Shown here piece by piece: positions 1 to 9,739 of a stretch of DNA of 64,000 nucleotides. The DNA is from Callorhinus ursinus (taxonomy: Eukaryota > Chordata > Mammalia > Carnivora > Otariidae): the NCBI RefSeq assembly GCF_003265705.1, contig NW_020312817.1, positions 33,505,820 through 33,569,819 of the forward strand, in the 5' to 3' direction. The position numbers and the translations under genes were made by a program. The notes beneath the pieces were generated by a model. That model saw only the letters and a program-made list of their open reading frames with translations, did no database searches and was not told the DNA's origin. The stretch's first letter is position 1. Each line of letters begins with the position of its first letter.

Positions 1-3000
1 TCTTTGTCTTTTTCTTTCTTTCTTTCTTTTTTTTTTTTTACAGTTGGCTGCTTTCTTGTATTACACATTTGTCCTACTCTCTGAACTGAATTGCTCTCTC
101 ATAAAGCTAGGTCTTTGCTCCCTGGAATCCTATTCAGCAAGAACAAAATACTGGTAATATAAGTAGCAAAAACAAAGTATTTCTTTTCCCTGGAGTATAA
201 TAATAATAATTCCATAGAACCTATATAATACTGAAATTTTATTTCTTTTCTCTTTCTTTCTCCAGAAAAAGCAATATAAATATTTAGTGTCAAACAACTA
301 TATTTGTTGGGATGTCTTGCATATCATATTTCCTAAAGTTAATGAAGTCACAATCATACTTGAAAACATAATAGTTGTGGAAACAAAATTAATTTTGGAC
401 AGATCCATTTATTAATAAATTATGTTGTAGCTAGGAGCCCCCAGGAAACTGATTTGCTGAGCAATATATTCCATGCATTTTCCAACCTGCATACCTCATC
501 TTTCAACTCTGTATTTTAAATAGGTAATAGTAAATGCTCATGACCTTTTGAGTCCTCCTCCAAAAGTATTACTATTGGGTTATAACTAAGTAATTGAATT
601 TGATTTGTATCTACATTAGTTAATTAACCTAATTATTTTCCAGAACAGTCAAGCGCATGTTAGACCCTGGAAGACCAAACAACATTTTATAATAATCATT
701 ACCACTAAACTAGCATCATTAAAAAACAACCATTAGTAGCCCTTCAAATTTGTGGATATCACCTACCAAACCACAAATCAAATTAACATGTTCTTCATTT
801 ATTTTTTATTAGCTGTTAACATTAGGCAGAATTCCCTGTTGAAAGTCAAGATTAGCTGGCATGGGCTTAGTATTTGTCACTGATTGAGTTTATACAAAAG
901 CACATGCTAATTGTTAATTATATCGATTAATGTGTTTTGCATTATGATTTTAAAATGTCTTGCCAACAATATACTTTATTTAAGACGACAAGCACCACTT
1001 ATCACTTATCAGTATCTGTCTCAGATAGAGATTTTGATCTTAAAAAAGGTCAAGTTGAAATAATTCAACTCATTTATATAAAAATGTGAATGAATAGGCA
1101 AAGATATGGTTAATTATAAATTTAAATGACTTCTACAAAAATAAGATCAGGAATAAATAAGATTAGGAATCTATCTTGTTCTTGAAACCAAAGAATCAAT
1201 AAAGCTGACTGCCTCTTGATCTCCATCCCTGATTACACTGGACCCAAGGTAGAAATATCTACCTTCCTTAATGGCTTTTTAAAATAGGTAAGATTTAAAT
1301 CCAGGCTTTTCCAAGCATCTCTTTGTGGTCTCTGGAAAGAATCATAAATTCTGGCTTTGTGCACAACATTAAACAACAACAAAGAAGATTTTAATAGTTA
1401 ATAAAGTTCAGTGGCATCAACAGTCCTCTCTATATATTGTAGGTTTTTAAGAAAGTCACCTCTCAAGATTAACTACGTAATTGGATGAGACATAAATTCA
1501 TTTTTCAAGAAAAACTGGGTTGAAGTCCACATGGTTCAGCTTCACTGCCTGATGACAGACTCTGTCGCTTGGGTCTGACTGTGGGGACCTGGCATTAGAA
1601 ACAACTTCCAGAGGAAGAATGATCCATGAAGAAGAAGGAGGAGGAGAAGAAGAAAAACAAGGGACCTTTGATAATATCATGTTTTTCTAGAAACATTATG
1701 TTGTAATCCTCGGTGCCTAGCTGAAGGCTAAGTCCCAGTCACCTACACAAATTTATTTAAGCAACAGATGTAGTAAGCATCTACAAAGCTTGTCAGCACT
1801 CTATAAGGTCAGGATGAAGACTCTTTAAAATTAAAATTCTAGAAAAAAGAAAAAAATGGAGGGCTGTAATTTTATTCCACTGATAAATAAAATGTTTGAC
1901 ATCTATAAAATTTCGTATTTTAACTTAGTGAATAAAATATAGTAAGAGTTTTATTAAACTAGGAACTAGTGATTGATCTAGAATACTCCTAAGAACACAC
2001 ACATACACACAGATGGCATGCCAATAATTCTACCCATTCTTACCAATCTTCACAAGATATTTAAATTTCTGAAGCTGGAATTTGGCAATATTCCTTCCTT
2101 AGCAAGAATTAAATCAATTTAATGGCATAGGGTGAATGTTTTAAATGGAGCTTGGCAGAATAAATTATTCCATCAAATCACTGTCAGTCTTTTTTTTTTT
2201 TTCCTTCTTCTTCCTCTTCTATACTGTATCCAAAAAAAGGTTATTTATTTACAGTTTGGTAATGTCCTGGACAGCAGAACAGATAAGGAAAGACTGCCTC
2301 TCAAATAAACAAGTACAGAGCCATTATTCTTAACAAAAAGCAAGACCAAATTTTCAGGAGAAAACACCCTAAGTAAAATGAATACACAAACAAGACAAAA
2401 CACCCATTTGGTCACATTTAAGTGCTACCCTTGTGAGTTCATTTAATAATATTCAATACTCCTTTAGTAACATGCAATATACTTTTACATGGATTACAAG
2501 TGCTATCTAATACAACAGGGTTCAATAACTGAAAGGATTAGAAAATGTAATGAGAAAGAATTCCTAACAAAGGAATAAAGTTTATGAGCTAACATGGTCA
2601 GGATCCCATTCAATGCAAGTCCTCTGGGAAAATCCTTCCTTAAGTATGCAGGATATTCATTTGCTTTTATATTATTATCTTTCAGTAAAATACATGTCCA
2701 ACAAAACACACTTCAACACGTGGAACATTAACAATATAAGAACCAACATAAAATAGATATTCATCCAAAGTTACCCTCCACACATCTAAAGGTGGATATT
2801 ATAATCTCTGCTTTGCTTGATTTCATCATGATATCACACTCAGTAATTGTTCATCTCTATAATACAACATCAAAGAGAGGTAAAGAGGAAGGTCTCTGCA
2901 GGAAAATCTCTTCCCTCTGCCCATTTCCTCCCCGGCTCGCTCCACCCTCCACGTTCAGCAGGAGAAATTTCATTTTGGAGAGAATGTACTTGGCATTTGA

Positions 3001-3160
3001 CATATCACATAACATTTACTCAAGAGTTAACCATTTTTAGAACAAACTGTGTTATATGTACTTTTTTCTTTCCTGGAAATTTTTAAGTTGCCAAAGATTC
3101 GACCAACATAATCATTCATTTGAATGTCCTTTGCTGTACTACAGATATCATAAATAATAT

Positions 3161-3222
3161 CCTTCCTTCCTTCCTTCCTTCTTTCCTTCCTTCCTTCCTC
3201 TTCTCCCTCCTTCCTTCCTTCC
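3161..3222. repeat. (CCTT)n microsatellite
   Basis: Interrupted CCTT tetranucleotide array of about 60 bp. It explains the Glu/Lys-rich and Ser/Pro-rich short reading frames on the two strands here, which are not genes. Confidence 0.95.
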
Positions 3223-3812
3223 AGTTTGGACACTGCTCATTGAGTCAGCTTTCTGGTTTGCATTTGGTGAGTGTAATGCCCCCTCCCAGGCAAGGAAGAA
3301 GGAATAGCTCTGAATAGCAGCTGTCATGGCAGAATCATCGCACAACCAGGCACTTGGTGTTACAACACTGGCAAGTGTCACTGTAAAGTGCCAATAGGAA
3401 GAGTAAACTGTTCCCAGTTCTTTTCTTTGACCTGTTCCCTGTCAACTACGATGCTTGGACAGAATCTTATTCTCTCCCCGTTACTGTATCAGTAGGGTAA
3501 AAGGGTTTACTTAACCACGGAAGATAAAAATAGACTGGATTTCCATAACAACTATATGACTTTTCCCACTTTGGGATAAGACTAAAAAAAGCAGGGCTGG
3601 TCATCAAGTCATAATTAAGCATTAGCATGTAAGCAGAAACATTATCTTAGATTGTCACAAAAACAGCATCAGATAAAAGCAGCAAAAAAATGTTCCAGGC
3701 CGGCCTTGGTAACCAGGAAATTCTTTTCAAAGGTGTTTCCTTTTTGAGCTTTCCCAATTTGTACTCAGTAATAAAGTTGGGGACCTAATGTGATGTTCTA
3801 AATGTTCGCTTT

Positions 3813-3845
3813 CAATAAATAAATAAATAAATAAATAAATAAATA
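3813..3845. repeat. (AAAT)n microsatellite
   Basis: About eight tandem AAAT units in intronic sequence 340 bp downstream of the exon 2 donor. It may be the remnant of an A-rich tail, but no SINE body is recognisable next to it. Confidence 0.9.
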
Positions 3846-4181
3846 TTCCCTTTCTGTGTGTATATTATGTGATTCAAAATAGAATACAAATTTTCCAACC
3901 CATCATAAGCGGTTTGATAAACTGTGTCACAGAACTCATTTTATCATAATTGCTATAATGTACTTAAAATACGCAAAAGCACGGAAGTGAAAAATAAAAC
4001 CAAATTAAGATCTCTGTATGGAGCATATTGATAAGTGTGGCACAGCAGGGATAGTTTTAAAGCGGTCTTGTATAGCAAATATTCCATTCTTTGTATACCA
4101 TTTAGTTTAAAAAAAAAAAAAATCGCACCCACTCTCCCATCCACCAAGGCACTCGACCCCACACGTATGTATAAAAAAAGA

Positions 4182-4189
4182 ACTTACAC
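4182..4189 (-). promoter_or_regulatory. SLC8A1: 5' splice donor of SLC8A1 exon 2
   Basis: The minus strand reads GT|GTAAGT, a full match to the intronic donor consensus. The frame is open up to the site and hits TAA in the second intronic codon (4186-4184), so unspliced read-through would stop at once. The next exon must supply the third base of the Val codon, as in known NCX1 splicing to exons A or B. Confidence 0.93.
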
Positions 4190-5986
4190 AATTTCATCGT
4201 TCTGGAATTCGAGCTCTCCACAAGTGTCCTCGAAGTCCTCCCCTCCACCTCTGGCAGTCCCTTCGATGGTTTTATAGGGAACGATAACATTTCCTCGAGC
4301 TCCAGATGTTCTCAGTACCTTCACCTCCATAATGCCAATGCTCTCACTCACGTGAGTCACGGGCTCCTCAAAGGTAAAGATGCCTGCATGGTCGTCATCA
4401 AAAATGGTCACAGTGGCGGTGGAAGGAGATCCGAGGCAAGCGAGTGTAGAAACATGATTGGCTTCCAGGATGCCATCTTCTGAGGCTTCCGAAGATACTT
4501 TAACATTGCTCAAATGCACTAGGAAATTTTCATCCTCCTCAAAGATATCGTCATCGATGATGCCAACTCTGATTTCCTTCTGGGTCTCACCAGGCTTGAA
4601 GACCACAGTTCCTTCGGTAAATTCATAATCAGACCCAGCATTGGCCGTGCCATCCTCTGTTCTGAAGTCAACAAACACAGTGTTAGTCAAATCACCACCT
4701 CTGCGGATAATGGTCAGGGCGACGGTACCACAGTTCTCCAGACACTGATAGGTCCCTTGTTCAAAGAAGATCTTACTCACAGGGTCATTTTCAGCCACTT
4801 CAGTGTTGACCTCATGCATGCTGACAGCCTTCCTCGCCTGGTCGGCTGCATGCCTCTTTAAAATGTTGCCAGCTCCAGTCATCAGGCGAGTAGCTTGGAT
4901 GCGGTAAAATGCTCGACTTTTTTGCTGCTGACTTAGGACTTGGTAGTTAGCTAGTTCTATTAATTGCTCGATTTCTTTCTCTGGATGTTTTTGCTTGAGC
5001 TCCTTCAGAATCCGAGCCATTTCTCGCCTAGCCTCTTCATCATCTTGGTCCCTCTCATCGACCTCCAGAACCAGAGCGCCATCTAAGAAATTGTCAACAT
5101 GGGAATTGATCACTTTCCCATCCATTTCAATTTCGGTCTTGGAAGATGGTCTATCTCCTTCATGCTCGATAATCATTCCCCTCTGCTTGCCAGCCCGATA
5201 CCTCTTGTAGACATACTTGTAAAACAGAAGCCTCCTATCTGCTACCCAGGCGAACACGACACAGATGGGAAAGAAGAAGAAGGTAAGCAAACCTTCCCAG
5301 ACCTCCACAACCCCAGGAGAGATGACAGACAAAATAATGTAAAGCCAGGTATAGGCAAAGATGCTCCAGGCTGCTGTCACAAAGAACACACGCAAATGCT
5401 TAATCTTCCTTGTCTCTCCATCTGGGACCACATAAACACAAAGCGCGATAATGATGAACATATTGAACGCAGCACTTCCCACGATGGTGCTAGGACCCAA
5501 GTCTCCTGCAGTGAAGTTATGGCCACACACTTCAATTACTGAAAGGAGAATCTCTGGAGCAGAAGAACCCAGGGCCATCAAGGTCAGGTTGGAAACGGTC
5601 TCATTCCAGATCCTCACAGTGGTCTTGGTGGTCTCTCCATTGGGTTTCTTTATGGTTATTTCTTTTTCTTGAGATGTGATGACTTCTATAGAGGACATGA
5701 ACCGGTCGGCAATGATAGAGACTCCAAGAAACATGTAGACCATGGCCACAAAATACACAGTAGCTCTAGCAATTTTGTCTCCAAAGGAAGGGTCTTGGGG
5801 CTCCCAAATGGGTAAAATCACCCCTTTCTTACAGTAATACGAGCCAGTACACTCGCCGGTTTCATTGCCTTCTCCTTCCATTTCTGTCTCAGCACTTACA
5901 AGGTCCACGTGGGAAAATAAGAGAGCCACAATGGCTAACAGATGACATCCCATCGAAAAGGTAGGTGAGAGTCTTAACGGCAGCAT
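4188..5986 (-). CDS. SLC8A1: SLC8A1 (NCX1) sodium/calcium exchanger, coding part of exon 2 (N-terminal ~600 residues)
   Basis: NCX1 exchanges three extracellular Na+ for one intracellular Ca2+ across the plasma membrane and is the main Ca2+ extruder in heart. Visible in the translation, numbered from the ATG at 5986: a 32-residue leader; a glycosylation site at N41; membrane segments near 71-96, 133-155, 166-187, 198-222 and 229-251; the alpha-1 repeat motif GSSAPE at 140-145; the basic/aromatic XIP autoinhibitory segment at 251-270; a cytosolic loop with a charged helical stretch; Calx-beta domain CBD1 (about 403-541) with calcium-binding DDD clusters at 478-480 and 530-532; and the start of CBD2. 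The frame ends inside a Val codon (GT) at a GTAAGT donor, so this is about 60% of the usual ~970-residue protein. I start at 5986 rather than 5995 because the codon at 5995 is TTG; this also gives the 32-residue leader I remember for dog NCX1. Identity is certain. The exact initiator is very likely. Confidence 0.97.
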
Positions 5987-6022
5987 GTTGTACAACGGTA
6001 GACTTCCAAGTGTCCCAACCTA
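4188..6022 (-). other. SLC8A1: SLC8A1 exon 2 (1835 nt, or 1832 nt with the alternative acceptor)
   Basis: The exon is bounded upstream by a pyrimidine-rich stretch (6026-6052 on the minus strand) running into ACCAG at 6023, followed three bases later by a second AG at 6021-6020. Downstream it ends at 4188 before GTAAGT (4187-4182). It carries 33-36 nt of 5' untranslated sequence. An in-frame TAG lies at 6022-6020 on the genomic strand. The 1832-nt form matches the human exon 2 length I remember, so 6019 may be the main acceptor. The same exon is the unit of the reported circular NCX1 RNA (Li and Lytton, 1999). Confidence 0.93.
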
Positions 6023-6052
6023 CTGGTAAAAATAAGATGGAGGGAGGGTGGG
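6020..6052 (-). promoter_or_regulatory. SLC8A1: 3' splice site of SLC8A1 exon 2 with tandem AGs three bases apart
   Basis: On the minus strand a C/T-rich tract (about 6052-6026, including CCCTCC and a run of four T) leads to CCAG at 6026-6023, then TAG at 6022-6020. Use of the second AG shortens the 5' UTR by three bases and leaves the protein unchanged. Confidence 0.8.
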
Positions 6053-6724
6053 GGGAAAAAAATCACATCATCAGAGCCAGATCCAAAACATGACCAGTTA
6101 CTGATTTTTATTGCTTTTACCAATGATTTGTTTATATTTGACTACCATAACACCTATAGTGAATCATTATTCTAAGTATCCATCAGCGATTAAGCAATCC
6201 TTTGTACAATTTATAACTCAATCTCTCCGCATGTGGATTTTCTACCTGTAGTCTCCATTCACTGAGCAATGTACACAATTGACTTACTGGAAATGAAAAG
6301 TTCAATTATAGCCTTGCCTTGTTGAATACATAGTTATGCATGCTAAGAGCCAATGGGGAGGGGGGAACCTTTTGATGCATTAAATAATTTTCTCCTTGTT
6401 GCTAATGCAGATTTTCTTTTAAATTTTGTTTAGTACAATCACCTTCCAGAAACTGTTTCATTACCAAAATCACCTTATTAAGATTGATGCTTTAAAGTTC
6501 AGACTCTAAAAACTTAACCAGTACAAGGCCTCTTGATGATCTTAAATTCTGGAGCAGACCTTCTACCTCATTTTTTGAAATCATGTCCTATTGCTCCAAA
6601 CTTACTTGGGAACACAGAGATACCTTCAAGCTTTCTTACAAAGTCAATGGTAGTTGTACTTGAGGGGGAAAAAATATTCTGTAATGCAATCTTTCCGCAC
6701 ACAAAGTACAGTTTTTAAAAGCAT

Positions 6725-6919
6725 ATTTTGTTTTTAAAGATTTTATGTATTTATTTGACAGAGAGAGAGCACAAGTAGGCAGAGTGGCAGGCAGAGGGAG
6801 AGGGAGAAGCAGACTCTCCACTGAGCAGGGAGCCGGATGCGGGTCTCGATCCCAGGACCCTGGGATCATGACCTGAGCCAAAGGCAGCCGCTTAACCGGC
6901 TGAGCCACCCAGGCGACCC
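6725..6919 (-). mobile_element. CanSINE (tRNA-Lys-derived SINE)
   Basis: Reverse orientation: T-rich tail at the left (TTTTTAAAGATTTTATGTATTTATTTGAC), GA-rich body, and the tRNA-like head ending in GAGCCACCCAGGCG at the right. Flanked by a short target duplication TAAAAGCAT (6716-6724 and 6920-6928). It is the nearest SINE upstream of exon 2, and lies in the sense orientation of the gene. Confidence 0.95.
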
Positions 6920-6929
6920 TAAAAGCATT

Positions 6930-8040
6930 TTATGATGAGAGCACATTTCCTCCTAATTTTCAGCAAGCCCAGTGCTCCTGATATGTTAGCAGCTGGGCAT
7001 CTGGATCTTGAAGCACAGCTCCTCACATCTGGGGACAGATCTCTCTTTAGAATCTGCAGGCTGTCCACAGCAGGAAAGGGAGATAACCAGGCCTGGGTTT
7101 AGTTGTGTGTTAAGACTCCTGTCTGGCAGGCTGTGAAATCAGCTTTACCAGCCATAAAATGTTCCTTCTCGGTGTTGATGTCATCCTTTCCATGGTCATT
7201 CTAAAACACATATTAGTTCTTCAGAGGGTTCAAGTGACCAAAAAATACAGGAGCAATAATTCCATCTAAATTAGCTTGTGTGGCAGAACAGCAGTGACCA
7301 CAAAGTATACATATGATGAAGGGCTGGAGGCAATTAGAGATAGAGCAACAGAGTCACTGAGCCGCACAAAGCTTGGTAAACAAAGCCAAGTGGCGACTGA
7401 AAAACCATGGTCTGAATTCACCCACCAGCTCAGGCAAAACGCCACCCCGCCCATACATCACTTCTGCCTCTAAGGCTTGAAAGGTGCTGACAGAGAGGAG
7501 GGTCTGCTCCAAGTCAGGGTAACTCTGGCCTGGAAGGCCAGTTCGGACATCAGATAAAGTGGTGGCAAGAAGGGGGTCCTAAGTCAGAACATAGCCTTGT
7601 GGCCTGATAAAAAGTTCACAGTGGAGCTAGACTGGAGCCTTCCATAGCCTGGGGTGGTCTGAGAGCCACCCACACACTCACCTACGTTTGCTGCTCATGG
7701 CATGCAGTGGAAATTCACTAGGGCCCGGGAAGAACCCCCTGGCCCAGTACATTCTGGCAGACCCTCAAAGAGCCCACCATTTGCCTAAAGCCCCTTTTAG
7801 CTCATCACTATGGGTAGATAAGCTCTGACATTTTTCCCAGATGAACACACAGCAGAGGGTTGTGATGGCACAATTACATTCTGCATAAAAGGCTGAAAAA
7901 TAGAAAAGGCGTATTTCCAAAATATGCAAGATTCATGGTCAGTGAGTCTACTTATTCAGTCACTACAGGGCTTGGGTGGGATCACCACCTAAAACAAGGC
8001 AACAGTGAAGCAACCTACAAGAGTAGCGGAAGGTCTAGCT
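6930..8040. other. SLC8A1: Intronic stretch with no assigned feature
   Basis: Moderate-GC sequence with no repeat family, splice-site pair or coding potential that I can recognise. Confidence 0.6.
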
Positions 8041-8044
8041 CTAA

Positions 8045-8890
8045 ATCCATCATGCAGCCATTTATTCCATAAATATTTATGAGTGCCGCCTAACTATGTG
8101 TTTTAGAATCACTTGCTAGGCTCTCTTCTAGGTCCTAAGAGTTCATTAGAGAATTAAAAACCAAAAAAACCACAAAAAAACACAAAGTCTCTGTCCTTGC
8201 AGACCTTCTATTCCATCAGGGAGGAAATAAACAAATAAATGTAAATGTCAGATGCTAGAAAGTGCTGGAGGGGTAGGGGCGGAAGCAGTGTTAATTAGGA
8301 CAGGGAGTCTGCCTGCATGAGTGTGTGTGTGAGTGTGTGTGTGTGTGTGTGTGTACACACATGGCATGCAGGATTTTATACTGGATGGTTAAGGAAGGCC
8401 TCTCCGATAAGGCGACATTGGAGCAAAATCCTGAAGGAAGTAAGAGACCAAGCCTCGTGGATATCTACAGGAAGAGAATTCCAAGCAAATGCCAAGACCC
8501 TGTGGGATTTCTCTTTGCATCATCTAGGAAACACAGAGGAACCAGTGTGATGAGAGGGCCATGAGCCAGGGGAACAGGGCTCCGGAGCTGGGAACACACT
8601 GGAGATGGATTATGAGGGGCATGGAGGCCACCATAAGGCACTGGCTTCGATTGTGAAAGAGATGGGGCTCGCAGGGAGGTTCTGATCAGAAGTGTGGTAT
8701 CAGCTGCTTTTCCTATTAAATACATCTTTCTGCTGGTTCCGTGAAGAATAGAGTATAGGGGTAAGGGAGGAAACAAGAAGACCCGTTTTTGCCTTTTATA
8801 AAAAAAAATCCGAATTATAAATGATCCTGATGCCTGGCAGGTATAAAAAAACAATACAGTAGAGATCTCAAATTTAGAAGAGGAGAAAGA
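8045..8890. repeat. Ancient L2-like interspersed repeat containing a (GT)n tract
   Basis: The order of blocks (incomplete-growth phrase around TTATTCCATAAATATTTATGAGTG, AACAAATAAATG, AAGGAAGGCCTCTC, GACATTGGAGCAAAATCCTGAAGGAAG, CAGGAAGAGAATTCCA) matches an old, widely dispersed mammalian repeat that I associate with L2. The family name is from memory. A (GT)n microsatellite at 8321-8354 interrupts it. Confidence 0.55.
8321..8354. repeat. (GT)n microsatellite
   Basis: About 17 GT units with one GA interruption, followed by ACACAC, so the tract can pair with itself. Confidence 0.95.
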
Positions 8891-9049
8891 AACAATTTGT
8901 AGTGACCCTTTGGAAGATTTACAACTTCAAATGTCTTGGGAACCTGTGAGAATCAGAAAGGTTAAGTATTTGCTCCCAGGGAATAGGGAAAAGAGAGAGT
9001 AAACACAGAACAGAGATTCCAACCTGTGCCTGTCTCTAGGACTGATATA

Positions 9050-9330
9050 ATCAACCACTTCCTTCAAATTCCTGCCAAATCTCATCCTTCCATTTTCACA
9101 TTTCAGCCAAAATGAGCTTCCTGAAGTACAGATCTGACTCTCTTACTCCCCCTTAAAGCTTTTCATGGGTTGCCTCTTGCCCTAAAACCAAACCCAATCC
9201 CCTCAATAGGCTGTTCAGACCTTTTAGGATCTAGCCTCTGAGTTCTAGAATATGGAAATTATTTCCATTCCCTGACCACGACAACACTTTCTTACCTCCA
9301 GGGCTTTGAGGATTGTGTTTCCTGTGCCCC
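9050..9330. repeat. Ancient L2-like repeat, opposite orientation to the one at 8.0-8.9 kb
   Basis: Blocks such as CAGATCTGACTCTCTTACTCCC, CTTTTCATGGGTTGCC and CCAAACCCAATCCCC follow the order of a common old repeat in reverse. The assignment is tentative. Confidence 0.45.
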
Positions 9331-9424
9331 CAACTATTTTGTTTCTTAGAAGCAAATGTCAAAATCTCACAACAATGAATCATGGTCAGTTGCCCAAGAG
9401 AGTAACAGTAGGTTTAATTCATAA

Positions 9425-9735
9425 ACATGATAGCAGACACTATGCTAAATTCTTTATATGTAGTATTATACCTAATACTTAACACTAGCCAGCATTGCTA
9501 TTTTACACAGCTCCTGGTGTTGTCATTTCCATTACGGCCCATGAGAATGGCACCACCTGGAGTTGTGCAATGCACAGTGCCCTAACAATGACCCTATGCA
9601 GTAGATATTATTAGCCCATTTCGGAGATGGGATCACTGAGGCTCAGACAGGTTAAGTGCTTGTTGGAAGTCAGACAGACAGGAAACTCCTGAACTAAGAT
9701 CCAAACGCTGATCTGTCGCTAAGACTGATATTATT
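9425..9735 (-). repeat. MIR SINE(s)
   Basis: Degenerate but clear MIR blocks: TATTATTAGCCCATTTCGGAG, GAGGCTCAGACAGGTTAAGTG, then a GATCCAAACGCTGATCTG tRNA-like end, in reverse orientation. The left part repeats the ATTATACCTAATACTTAACA motif and may be a second fragment. Confidence 0.7.
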
Positions 9736-9739
9736 AACT

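Larger units (their letters stand above)
1..4187 (-). other. SLC8A1: 5' part of the intron following SLC8A1 exon 2
   Basis: AT-rich intronic sequence with no CanSINE. It holds a T/C-rich tract (1-40), a (CCTT)n array, an (AAAT)n array and several homopolymer tracts. No coding exon is seen. The mutually exclusive exons A and B, expected next in the gene, are not in this stretch. Confidence 0.85.

Noticed and set aside
5099..5542. 147-residue plus-strand frame opposite exon 2
   Set aside because: Shadow of the strongly conserved SLC8A1 coding strand.
5987..5995. Start of translation at 5995
   Set aside because: The codon is TTG, not ATG. The ATG at 5986 is the plausible initiator.
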